DNA from: Beroe ovata
Taxonomy: Eukaryota > Ctenophora > Nuda > Beroida > Beroidae
Assembly (NCBI GenBank): GCA_946803715.1
Contig: CAMPET010000068.1
Coordinates: forward strand, 282,193-304,743
Direction of reading: 5' to 3'
DNA: 22,551 bases
This document shows, piece by piece, positions 1-10,472 of this stretch; position 1 is the first letter of the stretch, and every line of letters starts with the position of its first letter. The notes under the pieces were generated by a model. It was not told the origin of the DNA. It saw only the letters and a program-made list of their open reading frames with translations, and ran no database searches. Both the position numbers and the translations under genes were made by a program.

Positions 1-60
1 CACACACACACACACACACACACATCCACACATCCACATCCACACACACACACACACACA
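1..60. repeat. (CA)n microsatellite at left edge
   Basis: CA dinucleotide run interrupted by a few TCCACA units. It forms the left edge of the window and abuts the hairpin that begins at 59. Confidence 0.95.
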
Positions 61-129
61 TCTCTGTGTCGCCTATAATCTGGGCATGAGTGTGTTGGGA
101 AAAACCAGATTATCGGGGACACAGAGATG
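59..129. repeat. 25-bp inverted repeat (hairpin or foldback)
   Basis: Arm 59-83 (CATCTCTGTGTCGCC...) pairs with arm 105-129 (...GGGGACACAGAGATG) at 23 of 25 positions, around a 21-nt loop (84-104). It could be a small foldback element or a transcribed hairpin. I see no clear target-site duplication and no gene for it to belong to. A second, smaller inverted repeat (CTGATATC at 210-217 and GATATCAG at 227-234) follows. Confidence 0.8.
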
Positions 130-1446
130 CGAGTGTGTGCACTACTCGTGACCCGCCTCATGTTGACATTTGTGTGTGAACATTTGTCTGCATGTCTGCG
201 ATATAGGTACTGATATCACTATCAGCGATATCAGAAGCATCAGTCACGTGACATACACATACCAAGAAAATTAAACATATCTACCACAACACACACGTGT
301 GTGCATGTGGGACTCTTACAGATCCCACTATATAGATGACAACATGAGATCACACCACCAGATTGCGGCGGTGATTTGATTCTCAACAGATTTTAAATAA
401 TTCCTCTGTGTTCGCAGAATCAAATTCATGAGTATTTAACACGAAGTGGAATATTTCATTAAAAAAGACAAGTATGATTATGAAACAGAACTATAAAATA
501 GTTTAATAATTCTACTCAATGATAATTTTTGGCCATTGCTCTAGCAACAACAGAACACAATATGAAAATTATCAAAATCAAGAGCACCGGCTTTTCAATA
601 AAACGAAAAAGAACTTATAAACGCATCAAAAAGTTAAAAAGGCGGTGCATCTTAAAACAAATCCACGGCCATCAAATCTACGAATGAACCGAGGAGAAAG
701 CTAGAATATAACAAAAATGATTATTAAATATTAAAAATGGTTAATAAAGCATGGCGAGATGTATGTTGAATCCGGTCATCGAAATCAAACACGCTGTAAA
801 TCATATGTCAACGGGTTTCGGGTTTCGCTACCTACGTATACCTACGGCAAATGCCAGTAAAATGATGCCTATGGAGTAACTCTTGAAAACCACGCCTCTT
901 TTTGGCGACATGCCATCTTAATTTAATATACTTGTGGGTGATATTAAGCGTGGGAAATCCAGCAATCTATCAAGATCTTGAGTATTATTTCATGATTCAT
1001 GATCATGGTGTAACAGGGGGATAACTTTTGTAACTTTTGTTACACCATGGTTATTACATAGTGTAACGTGGTTACGTCATCATTACAAGAGAAAAACCGA
1101 TGAATGGCTTTTGTTATACCAAGGTTAAATTAAAACTGCACAGTGTATGGGGTGTGTCATAAAAGTGAACAATAGTAAAACTTCTCAGCTTCTTATCGTA
1201 GCTACCCATGGGTGCTAGCTTCCTAGGATTAGCTTATTTCCTATTGAGAGTTTCTGGATATGATGAAAATTAGAGATGTGTAAGAAATTGGCAATAACTT
1301 TTTGCGATCCAATAACTATTAGATCTTGCAAATTTGTTGCCCTTCTGTTTCTGAGCCTCGAGAAGTTAGCTTTCTACCGTTGGCAGGAGTGCAGTTTTCA
1401 TAACTGCAATAGGTAACGATTTTGCAGTCATTGTCACATCAAGTAT
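130..1446. other. Non-coding stretch, no gene seen
   Basis: AT-rich sequence with stops in all frames and no recognisable peptide. The only structure I can support is a pair of 12-bp inverted arms at 1004-1015 and 1038-1049, plus scattered GTGTAAC/GTTACAC words up to about 1140. Confidence 0.6.
1004..1049. repeat. 12-bp perfect inverted repeat
   Basis: CATGGTGTAACA at 1004-1015 is the exact reverse complement of TGTTACACCATG at 1038-1049, with a 22-nt spacer. Related words (GTGTAAC, GTTATACC, GGTTAC) continue to about 1140, suggesting a decayed foldback element. Confidence 0.65.
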
Positions 1447-1815
1447 CATGTTCACAAAGCTTGTCTCCAACACTTCTGCTTCTAACACCTGTGCTTCTAA
1501 CAATTTCGCATCTAACTGCAATTTCTAACACTTCTGTTTCCAACACTAAAACATTTCTGTTTCTAATACTTCTGTTTGTAGAACTTCTGTTTCTAACATT
1601 TCTGTCTCTAACACCTGTGATTCTGACAACTGTGATTCTGACAACTGTGATTCTGACAACTGTGATTTTGACAACTGTGATTCTGACAACTGTGATTCTG
1701 ACAACTGTTTTCCTAACACATGTGATTCTGACAACTGTGTTCCTAACACATGTGATTCTGACACCTCTGTTTCGTTATTAACACCCCTGTCCTCTGTTTT
1801 GACTCCAACACCATT
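1447..1815. repeat. 15-bp-period minisatellite
   Basis: Degenerate tandem array. The left part has units like CTTCTGTTTCTAACA, the middle repeats GTGATTCTGACAACT, and the right end has a 30-bp composite unit (GTGTTCCTAACACAT plus GTGATTCTGACAACT). Because 15 is a multiple of three, both strands stay open and give repetitive peptides (ILTTV on +, SESQL on -). I treat these as by-products of the repeat, not genes. Confidence 0.85.
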
Positions 1816-1859
1816 TTTTCGTTTCTGAACCCCCATCTTGAAAACTCACGATATTCATA

Positions 1860-3990
1860 ATTGCATGAATTATACCATTGCCTGGCGACGCTAGGCCCAG
1901 CTGACGCGAGCCGCCAAGACTTTGAGCAATGGGCAGACTTTGCCAGTTTCGGTCATGAAATAATGCAGTTATTTCAAAGGCAGAATGTTATAAGAAGAGT
2001 TGTAATTCAACTCGCATCGCTAGGTAGATGAAATAAGTTACACCAATGACGTGGTGTAGCCTTATATTTGTTCTCTCACTTTTGCCAGTTAGATAGCTGC
2101 ATTATTTCATGAGCTTGTTTATGTGAGCATAATGTGACCAGGGTGGAACTATACAACTCAGTCAACTTATTGAGTTGGAATCAGCAATGCTGAGTCAGCA
2201 GCCTTGTACTGCACCACATCATACACCATGACGTGCACTCTACTGTGCACTGGGTTGCGAACAGAGTACCTACTACTTAGCTTCCTTCGGAATAAGTCTT
2301 GATACATTCATGGAGAATGGTATTTTTAGGAAGGCATCCAAATCTCAAAGCTCATTTCTGAAAAACTAAAGAATCTGCCTTAGTTCTTGTTGGCTTATCT
2401 TTTTCAGATGACTCATCAGAATCAGATAATGTTTAACCACCGAAAACTTTGTTAAGATCAATGAGCAATGGGATACGATGCTGAAAGTGTCTGAAATTTT
2501 GAAACCTACACAAAAATATCATTCTTGATAGTATCCTAAATTATGGGTGCACATTGGAACGATATAAAAAAAATTTCCATCAATCCCTGACTCTTTGACT
2601 ACTATAGAATGCAGGCTTTAGCATGATATCTGTCCCCTACTTAGAACTGTATTTCTGAGTAAGTGGCACAAACTCAGTCCATGTTGGTCCTCAGCTGGGT
2701 TTCATGAGTCATGTGACCGGAGTCTTTCTCCAGGAAAACTCCTCCTAATACCAGGAAATACTCACAAGCAGGAATCCCAGATCAGATGCACACTACCATA
2801 GCATCGCTGTCAATCGGGCACACATACTGCTAGCACACTGTTATAAACATCACATACTGCTACCACAATGTTAACATCTCATACTGCTAACTGCTAGCAG
2901 GTAGGGTCTATATCACAGCAGACTCTCACTGTGGCCATACCTAGATACTCAGATAAAATGCCGATCCGACGATCTGTCTGAAACACATGTCTGCTGACCC
3001 AAAATAATGCCTATCCCAAAGAAATGCCTGTCCCTAAGTAGCGCCTGGCACAGCTAATAACCGGATTCAGGATCCCGCTCCTCGATAAGATCTGGGCAAT
3101 GCCTATATTTGGCGTTTCTCTTGTTGGGGCGTGCTCCTCCATATGGACTTTTCGGTTGACAGCGAGACAACGCAGACAGAGATAATTGCGCGAGGCAACA
3201 ATACATACCTCAATCTTTTATTATTTTGCATCTTTTGTAAGTACCCAGTCAATCAGCTCGGCGGAAAATAGTCTGGAGCTGGCCTATGTTTGCAAGTACC
3301 TCCCAATGCTATAGGGCTTCCATCAATGAGCAGAGCAAGTCAAACCTTGCTTGACCGTTTGGTCTTTCACTACTGCCCGCAATTGAGACAGTAAACAGGC
3401 CATATTCCACCTCCCTCCATCTATATTTAGAAATTATTTCTCTTCGTCAGTATGGGGTTGAGTCATCATAAGGGAGGGGTGAAAATGTATCTAAGGCCAA
3501 AATCACACCTTCTCGTAGACAAAATCGGTGAAAATAGTGAATTTATCACCACAATTTTCAAAAAATAAACGTTTTATTGCTTATTTAAACTCAGCCTTTA
3601 AATTCTTGGTATCTTAGACGTTGATCTCATGTGCTATGATGTATATGGGCCCGAGAGTAAACCGCGTCATGTAAAGCTGGCATATGAGTGGAATAATATC
3701 TGACTATCCTAGTGAGGTCGTTGGTCATGCGGTGCACACTGCACAGCATGAGATTTAGTAATGCCCACTCCGAGTTCAATAGATAGTCCAAAATATACCA
3801 CCAATCAACACCAGTCGTAGTTATGATGTGGTCTTGACTTTTTATTTCGAACCCAATAACCATAGTGCATTGCAGACGACCGTTGCTCAAATCTTACCAA
3901 TATTCACTCTCAATTCTCATCTTGAAAACACATACCTATCTGATAATCAAATGACCCATTACACACATAGAGCATACACTTGTCAACAAG
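1860..3990. other. Non-coding stretch, no gene seen
   Basis: No convincing exon in about 2.1 kb. It holds a short array of about 33-bp units at 2818-2897 (CACATACTGCTA repeated three times) and a duplicated ATGCCTATCCCAAAG-like word near 3010-3040. The part nearest 3990 should hold the promoter of the secreted-protein gene, but I see no clear TATA box. Confidence 0.5.
2818..2897. repeat. Short tandem array, about 33-bp unit, 2-3 copies
   Basis: CACATACTGCTA recurs three times, each followed by a variant of gCACAcTGTTA. Copies differ by small changes. Confidence 0.6.
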
Positions 3991-3993
3991 AAG

Positions 3994-4997
3994 ATGGGTG
4001 AACGCTTGATTGCAGCGGTAATTCTGGTCATCCTGGGCTGTGCAGACTGTATGATACTGGAAGGTACAATCACCACGCGAGCTATTATATCATTCAGGAT
4101 TCATTTCTTGATGTTGAATGTTCATTATTGATGTTCATCCAATCATTATCCTTACAAGTATCATAGCATGCCTTTGCTACAATGATTTGTCATAGGCGAT
4201 TCTTCGAAAAAATTAGCCGCCTTCTCCCACCCCAATGATTTTCACTGAAAAGTGCAATTTTACAGGAAGTATCGTTGTTACAATAACAAAGTACCATGTA
4301 GCCGTGACGATCAGTCATGAAACCTATAATAGGGCCTAGGCTAATCATTGATACGTGATCAGTAAACTTCTCTCATCTCTTCATAAATATAACCAGATAA
4401 CCTATTTCAGGGTGTTCGAGGAAGTGTAACGGGGGATATCTTCCAGATGGAATGCGGTGTAACCAGGAAGCTTGTAACATACGATTGTGGGAAAACGATA
4501 GGTGGAGGGGAAAAGAGCAAGCCCTCTATTTCTCCACGCAGAATGTTCCAAAAGGAGATCTGTGGTCCAGCGCAAAGGCAAGATTTGGTCACTGGAGACT
4601 CACTGCAAAGGACGGACATGAGCAATTCATCTGTGAGGATGAGGTAATCAAGTTTCTGGACGATAACGATAATATCCAGAAGGCGGCGGTGGTACACGAA
4701 GATAACCCGGTGTGTGGTTACGAGCTGGAAGTGGAGTTGAAGGACAACGGCGGGAAAGCAACCATCAAAACATCCGATGGCATGTTGAACAAAGACACCA
4801 AATTGAACGACAAGATAGTCAAAGTAACTGGAATCAAGGGATACTATCGGCTGTACAATGACTCGAAATGGAGAGGTCCCTACTTGGATGTCTGTGAAGG
4901 GGACGATTTGAATAAGTTCAACGAGCAATTGGAGACTGACGAGTTCCGCGCTCAAGCATCGAGTGTGCAGCGACGAGAGAGCTGTGGTCATAACTAG
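3994..4997 (+). CDS. Secreted cysteine-rich protein with beta/gamma-crystallin-like motifs, 218 aa
   Basis: Two exons: 3994-4063, and 4411-4997 ending at a TAG. The 347-nt GT-AG intron (GGTACAA...TATTTCAG) sits in phase 1 and joins in frame. The ATG has a good context (AAGATGG). Residues 1-17 form a signal peptide (hydrophobic LIAAVILVILG, then GCAD), so the product is probably secreted. A cysteine-rich stretch follows (C25, C29, C40, C45); C98, C125, C185 and C215 give eight cysteines in all. Two segments share RL(W/Y)xNDxxWRG (48-57 and 170-179), which is the aromatic-xxxx-aromatic-x-G pattern of Greek-key crystallin motifs. LNDKIVKV (155-162) just before the second, and DEFRAQASSV (200-209) after it, resemble the motif ends. 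Known crystallin-fold secreted proteins bind calcium or act as structural or defence proteins; which applies here is not visible. The exon structure is solid; the family call is moderate. Confidence 0.75.
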
Positions 4998-5073
4998 TGG
5001 CCTAGTTAGCCAAGCATATACTGCACCTTGCTGCAGCAGTAGAATCATTCCTCATAGTGAAATGTGGGCAATA

Positions 5074-5135
5074 TTCGAGTAGGCGGACACAGCTATAGTT
5101 GACACGTCCACCATAGCTGTGTCGGACTACTTGGA
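5074..5135 (+). promoter_or_regulatory. Hairpin in probable 3' UTR of the secreted-protein gene
   Basis: GTAGGCGGACACAGCTAT (from 5079) pairs with the segment ending GTCGGACTAC at 5130. There are two internal mismatches and an 8-nt loop (5101-5108). G-U pairs would extend the RNA stem to about 27 bp (5074-5135). It lies 77 bp after the stop codon and before the polyadenylation signal, so it is probably transcribed. Confidence 0.6.
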
Positions 5136-5352
5136 GACTGCTGAAACATGCATAATAACTTTAAAACTGATTTGAGAGTTTCCTTGTACAACTGCATGTG
5201 CCAAGTGTCAACTGTCAACTATACAGTTGTCAAAAAGTAACCCAAGAATTGACCCAACAAAAAGTAACCAAGCAAAAGTATTACAACAGAGAATCTGCCT
5301 ACCATGAAATCAAAATTTTGCTCCAAATATGAAATTGAAAGGGTGACATTAG

Positions 5353-5358
5353 AATAAA
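5353..5358 (+). terminator. Polyadenylation signal AATAAA for the secreted-protein gene
   Basis: Canonical AATAAA about 355 bp after the stop codon, followed by a TTTGGCCTTTGGGTGTG stretch that could be the downstream GU-rich element. It is the nearest canonical signal I saw on this strand. Confidence 0.5.
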
Positions 5359-5409
5359 GTTTGGCCTTTGGGTGTGCTGCAAATGCAGCAGACAACAGGA
5401 TTGCCAACA

Positions 5410-7230
5410 TGGCGCATTATTCGAGTTTTCATGAGCGTACGTCATGATGCATAGCACACACGGATGATATCCCTACTTCTGAGTATGTCCGAGTATATCA
5501 CCCTACTTCTGAGTATATCTGAGTATTCACCCTACTGTTACTAGCGACGGTAATGCAGATGGAGTGCTCATACTGGGACTTTATCACTCAGGAACAATAT
5601 GTAGTTATAGAGGGGGAGACAAGCTGGCGCCACTATTTAGGAGCTCGTCAAGCACGGCAAACAATATAAATGTCTGACATGGATGCATGACATCACATAT
5701 TATATTGGTGTTCACTCCTATTTTGCACATGGACATCTTTTCACCTTGGGAGATAATCATTCCGAGTGTCTTCATTTTGTGTAGCGCACAGAGTTTATCA
5801 AGAGACAAAATATGTTACATTTTATTATTTATTTAGACAAGAAAATATAGAAAAGTAACTAAAGTAAGTATTAGGCTTGATCTAAGTCATTGCGGCACAA
5901 CTCAGGGTAAAGCACCACTGAGGACTTTATAATTTGCAGATAATTTGGTATTGAAAGCTGCTAATTTGGGAAAGGGTGGTTTAAATTATGTTATTTTTAT
6001 CCAAAAAGAAAATTTCTGCATCAGATAGCAGCGGATTAGGGCATCTTCACAAATCCAGCACATCGACAAGACGGGCGGGAATTAAATATCCTGAAAAACA
6101 TATGGCTCAGTCACAGAAGTTGGGGAGTACCTAAGCTTCAATTTGAAAATTTAAATTTGTGAAGAAAAACATAAAATGAGGCACATCGAGTAGTTACAGA
6201 AATAACGGGTTGAGGTAAGTAGGTATATCCCCTTTGCCCTTGTGAAGTGGGCATCTTTCTCAAGATATTATCAAACCTGCCAGATCAGTCAATGAAACTT
6301 TGACCTCGCTCTCAGCTGACACAAGATCTGAGGATGGAATTGCGCGACGAGGGGGGATTACAATATCGATGTGAGTGGTAATTTGCAGACGGGACTATTG
6401 AATGTTGATTCAATGAATGTTATGCGAGGTACACATGAAAAACTGGGGTGGCAATTCACTGTAAGTGAAGAGAGTACCCATGCGTTACAAATACTCGCGA
6501 TAAAATGAACCGCTGAAAATACAGACAAGTTGCGGAGTAGAATATTGCTGATCACATTATGTATCTGGATATATCTCACTGCGACACTAGAGGTAGAATG
6601 AACACAGTAAGGTGGCAAGGAAAACTGATTAGGATGCAGGTAATTTGATGGTAACTCTATACACGATCTAATACTGCCCACATACCAACCTAGGTATGCG
6701 CTCTGAATATCAGAGTGGTTCAAACATATCTGCACCAGGATTGACATTTCCCTTGAAAAATTTGGCCCAAAAACATTTTCATTTGAATATGCAGATTGCA
6801 GAGGTGTGTCAAAAGACTGAGAACCTCTCAGTGAGAGGCGTGATCATTGACCATTGACCGTGTGTCATGCAGATGAACAACATAAAAACGTGAGAGCGGA
6901 ATGAAAAATACACTGGAGCTTCGGTATTGCCTGGAAATGAAGAATGAAGTATGAAAAATTCATGATATAAGACGGGAATTTCTGTGAAGGTAACATCAGG
7001 TGGGGCTCATGAACTTGTATCTTGTTCAGCATCTCCCGGCTTAGCCAAGACTAATATCAGAAAACACGATAAAGATAATGAGGTTAAGATTTCAAGTTGG
7101 ACACACGCGCGCCGCGCGCGGTGCCTTTGCCACGGTCGTGTTGGTTTTTGGAAAGTATCCATGTCACATTAGCACATTGACCAACTGACATCACAATTCA
7201 CAGACATCACAATTCACAGAGGATGTTCAG
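5410..7230. other. Non-coding stretch, no gene seen
   Basis: No recognisable exon in 1.8 kb. Local features are a 30-bp tandem repeat (5467-5537), a perfect 7-bp palindrome (CCTCTCA-g-TGAGAGG, 6824-6838) and a short GCGCGC-type alternating CpG run at 7106-7120. A 129-codon open stretch on the minus strand (6358-6747) resembles nothing I know. Confidence 0.5.
5467..5537. repeat. 30-bp tandem repeat, about 2.4 copies
   Basis: Unit of the form ATATCACCCTACTTCTGAGT plus ATATCTGAGT, present twice with small changes and a third partial copy. Confidence 0.7.
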
Positions 7231-7233
7231 CCG

Positions 7234-7499
7234 GTGTCGAGGAACAGTGAAGTGGTGTCAAGGAATAGTGAAGTGGTGTCAAGGAACAGTGAAGTGGTGT
7301 CAACGAATAGTGGAGTGGTGATAAGGAACAGTCGAGTGGTGTCAAGGAATAGTGGAGTGGTGTCAAGGAACAGTGAAGTGATGTCAAGGAACGGTGAAGT
7401 GGTGTCAAGGAATATTGAAGTGATGTCAAGGAACGGTGAAGTGCTGTCAAGGAACAGTGGTGTCAAGGAAGTGGTGTCAAGGAAGAGGGAGTGCTGGTG
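7234..7499. repeat. 21-bp minisatellite (GTGTCAAGGAACAGTGAAGTG)n
   Basis: Ten nearly full 21-bp units, then shortened units of about 16, 14 and 20 bp. The core GTGTCAAGGAA recurs in the 15-bp array at 14091-14490. Period 21 keeps frames open on both strands (SRNSEVV on +), which explains three overlapping apparent ORFs; I do not call these genes. Confidence 0.9.
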
Positions 7500-8174
7500 T
7501 GAAGAGAAAACAGAAATGATTTCTGTCTGAATGTCTGATCCTCTAGGTATTATTATCATTGATTAGATTTTACAGTTCGACATTGTCTTTCTCTTGAAAC
7601 AAGCAGAAATTACAACAAGCGCGTGGGTATCTGATTCATGAATTATTCCGATTCTAATTTGGTATAACGGCTGCAGAAGCATGGCTGATCGGAGGTGGCT
7701 AAATGGCAATCATCTTGTAACATTATAGGAGATCATATCGAGATCATGATGCATTTCTTCAACTCTTTGTGAATTGCTCATTTCACTTTCAGCAAGTCCA
7801 CCGATTTGCTTGCTTTGTGAAGTATTTGCAATGAGAATTAGGGTTTCTACGAGCAGTAATATATTACGGACATTAGGCTCACTGGTCGGGTTCCCTACAT
7901 TCATGATATACCTTCTGCTGGATATCACTACAATAGAGAATACAAAGCTTTACTGTAATCTCTCAATTACATGGTACAATTAGCAAGCGCGATCAAAACA
8001 CTGTATTATGTTGCTTCTGCTGCCATGGTATGCCCACTGCAGTCTTCTCATTCTGTGTGTTCTGTGTATGGCGAGTGGATCACTATTCTACTGATCGACT
8101 TCATGATTTTTATTGCCTTTTGTCGCGATTTTTTGGTTCAAACACCTTTTTTGATCTAACAACTTGCTCTAATA

Positions 8175-8231
8175 GATCCAATTGTGCTGTACTATCCAAT
8201 TGTGCTGTACTATCCAATTGTGCTGTACTAT
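8175..8231. repeat. 18-bp tandem repeat, 3 copies
   Basis: ATCCAATTGTGCTGTACT repeated about 3.2 times with no sequence change, so it is recent or recently homogenised. Confidence 0.9.
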
Positions 8232-8380
8232 AATCGTCTACTTCTCCCAATCCCATACCTAATCTCTATTTTATAGATTTGATAGAGATCCATTTTTTGA
8301 AATAAGTATTTCCCTCCCACTCCTAGCTCCATCGAGCAATCTAGGATAAATTGCCAATTAATAAGGCACTAATGCAGATG

Positions 8381-8490
8381 TAATATTAGGACAGGAGTGA
8401 TAAAGACAGGAGTAATTAGGACAGGAGTAATTAGGACAGGAGTAATTAGGACAGGAGTAATTAGCACAGGAGTAATTAGCACAGAAGTAA
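8381..8490. repeat. 15-bp tandem repeat (TAATTAGGACAGGAG)n
   Basis: About seven units. The first two and last two are diverged (TGATAAAGACAGGAG, TAATTAGCACAGGAG) and the central ones identical, the usual pattern of an array homogenised in the middle. Confidence 0.9.
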
Positions 8491-9038
8491 TTGCTAATTA
8501 GTGGATCATGCCCCATGGATAGGAACACGCCTCCATGAACACTGTCACATATATATATCAAGCCCGGGGAAGCTATATTCAAGGCGGTATATAGGTAGAG
8601 ATTGAATTATATATTGATCTCTCTCTTTCTCTTAAGTCATTAGAACAAAGATGGGCATCCAATTTCAGCTGAGACATCCCCTTTCTCACTGACACACTCT
8701 ACACTCTCCATACATCTCTTTACTCCTCTCTATGTTTTGTAGCTACCAGGGAGTAGCGGATTCACTTTTCAGGGCCATTCTAGAAGAGTGTCACTGAGGT
8801 ACAAAGAGGTACAAACCTACTTCAGGAGGTACATAATTAGGTATGTATCCACTACAAGTACATAGCAGCTTAAAATGCACGCCGGCTCGCGTCATACATT
8901 GATGATACTAGAAAATGTATTTCCCGCGAACTGTAATGCGCTTTGTTCTTCTCAAATGAATATATTTACCTACAGCATAGTCTACATAGTTCCATATCTT
9001 TGTCAGCTAACCCTACCTGAAATTTGATTCACATACAA

Positions 9039-9060
9039 TGTGTGTGTGTGTGTGTGTGNG
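9039..9060. repeat. (TG)n microsatellite with an unresolved base
   Basis: TG run with a single N at 9059. Sequence composition changes abruptly immediately to the right. Confidence 0.9.
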
Positions 9061-9310
9061 TCGATTAATACCGATTTATTTTTTGAAGAATCGATTTTTT
9101 AGCGCGTATAGCGCTAAAGTGTCGATAGAAATCGTTTCACATCGTTATAAAATCGGTTTAAAAGTGAATCGAATATTTGGAATCGACAATAGATATTATT
9201 AAAGCGACGTGCGATACCTGCAGTTATAACCGCTTAAAAGTCGCTTTTAAATCGATTTTTTTTAAAAAATCGCAATAAAATCGACAACCCATCGATTAAA
9301 AGCGATTTAA
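9061..9310. other. CpG- and ATCGAT-dense AT-rich block
   Basis: By eye, about 24 CpG dinucleotides and 15 ATCG/CGAT words in 250 bp of AT-rich DNA, including three ATCGAT palindromes (9090, 9251, 9291). It also holds TTAGCGC-GTATA-GCGCTAA (9099-9117), TTAAAAG-tcg-CTTTTAA (9234-9250) and CGATTTTTT-tt-AAAAAATCG (9253-9272). No ORF. Nature unknown. Confidence 0.7.
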
Positions 9311-10470
9311 AATAAACGCGTTTGAATCTCCCTTGCCATAGCTTCTATCGTGTAGCAGCAAGGTAGGTTTAAATAATTTGGGAAGTAGACCCGTGTTTTC
9401 AACTTAATTTGAGTTAATTTTCAGGGTTTTTTGTTAGCTTTTGAAGGTTTTTTGTGTTGAACCTTTCGTCATCATCAGCTACTTGCCAACAGCTTTAGTC
9501 ATACTCATATAGCAATGATCAGCGCATGAGCTCAATCTATCTCTCAGATAATAGCAGATGTCACTATCGAGATGTGAGGGGCAGGACTCATTTTTGAGTG
9601 TAAAACTCGGTCAGATAATCACTTAATTATAGATTAATTATTGTTGACCACCAAACACTGAGAAAGTTAATTTTCAGCAGTGCAGCACTGCAGCGGGTAT
9701 AAATTGGGCGTTGGACTGGCATATTCAACGATATCAAACGTTTTGCATAGGTACCTATTCAATAGTTTTACTTTACACACTTTTGTTAAGAACATAATAC
9801 GTTAGTACCTGCCTACTTATAAATATAATGTAGGTACGGAGCACCCATTCGAAGTAATTTGCCTTGTCGCTTTAAAGTGTACTTAAACTTTGGACCAAGG
9901 CTATACATTCAAAGTGCTTTTGTTTAACCTTAGGTGCAGGTAGGTTTATTTACCTACTTCTTAACTTCGGCGTTTTTTCATACATTTCTGTAAATAAATT
10001 TTCAGTTCTCTGACCACTCAGCAAGAAACATATGGTCTACGGAAATGAAATCCTAGATTACAAAGTCTGCCGCATACATATCATAATCTGGGAATATCAA
10101 GTTACTGTGGTATAGTCGCAATGTTACATTCATAATATGTATCACGGTTGTAGGAACACAAGTGTTATTTTGTTGAAAATATTTTCTTGTGCTGTACATA
10201 GCTGCAGCTAGTGCTACTATTTTTTGAATTTGTGTGACTTTTCATTGAACAAGTCACTGTACTAAGTTTTAACACAACCTACTGCAGGTTGTGAAATACA
10301 CATTTTCAGCAACTCATGTACACTTTTAACTTTTTAGTACAATTTTCATGTCCACTTTTAACTTTACTTAAAAAGTTAGTCATTGTATATCAAATAGTTC
10401 AGACGTTTTTTGTTGATAGAATTATCGTTGTACTAGGATTCTGTACACAAATTTGAGAATTTAGGGTCCC
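9311..10470. other. Non-coding stretch with a TATA-like site
   Basis: No recognisable exon. A TATAAAT word at 9698-9704 sits just after a perfect palindrome (GCAGTGC-a-GCACTGC, 9677-9691). TAGGTA/TACCTA words are frequent from 9750 to 9960, and CACAACCT-actgc-AGGTTGTG (10273-10293) is another perfect inverted repeat. This could include upstream promoter or 5' non-coding sequence of the gene at 10816, but no splice chain proves it. Confidence 0.4.
9698..9704 (+). promoter_or_regulatory. Possible TATA box
   Basis: TATAAAT in a GC-flanked context (GCGGGTATAAATTGGGCG), preceded by a 15-bp palindrome. No ORF starts nearby; the next gene on this strand begins 1.1 kb downstream, so an untranslated first exon would be needed. 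Confidence 0.25.
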
Positions 10471-10472
10471 AA

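Larger units (their letters stand above)
7500..9038. other. Non-coding stretch with two short arrays
   Basis: No recognisable exon. It contains an 18-bp triplet array (8175-8231), a 15-bp array (8381-8490), and at 8793-8850 a cluster of GGTAC words (GAGGTACAAAGAGGTACAAAC). Confidence 0.5.

Noticed and set aside
1422-1836. Overlapping 119-aa (+) and 96-aa (-) open frames
   Set aside because: Both are products of a 15-bp repeat that is open in several frames on both strands; no splice or start logic supports either.
3627-3890. 87-codon minus-strand open frame
   Set aside because: It has no ATG at its start and no family resemblance, and it lies just upstream of the secreted-protein gene, where promoter is expected.
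6358-6747. 129-codon minus-strand open frame
   Set aside because: Longest unexplained frame outside repeats, but with no recognisable domain, atypical composition and no splice context; chance is adequate.
7234-7499. Possible CRISPR-like repeat array
   Set aside because: Units are directly adjacent without unique spacers, in an animal genome; it is a minisatellite.
7214-7559. Three overlapping open frames with SRNSEVV and SLTPLH repeats
   Set aside because: They arise from the 21-bp minisatellite, whose period is a multiple of three.
8130-8155. GGTTCAAACACC, a tRNA T-loop-like word
   Set aside because: The flanking bases cannot form a T stem, and no acceptor stem or A box is present.
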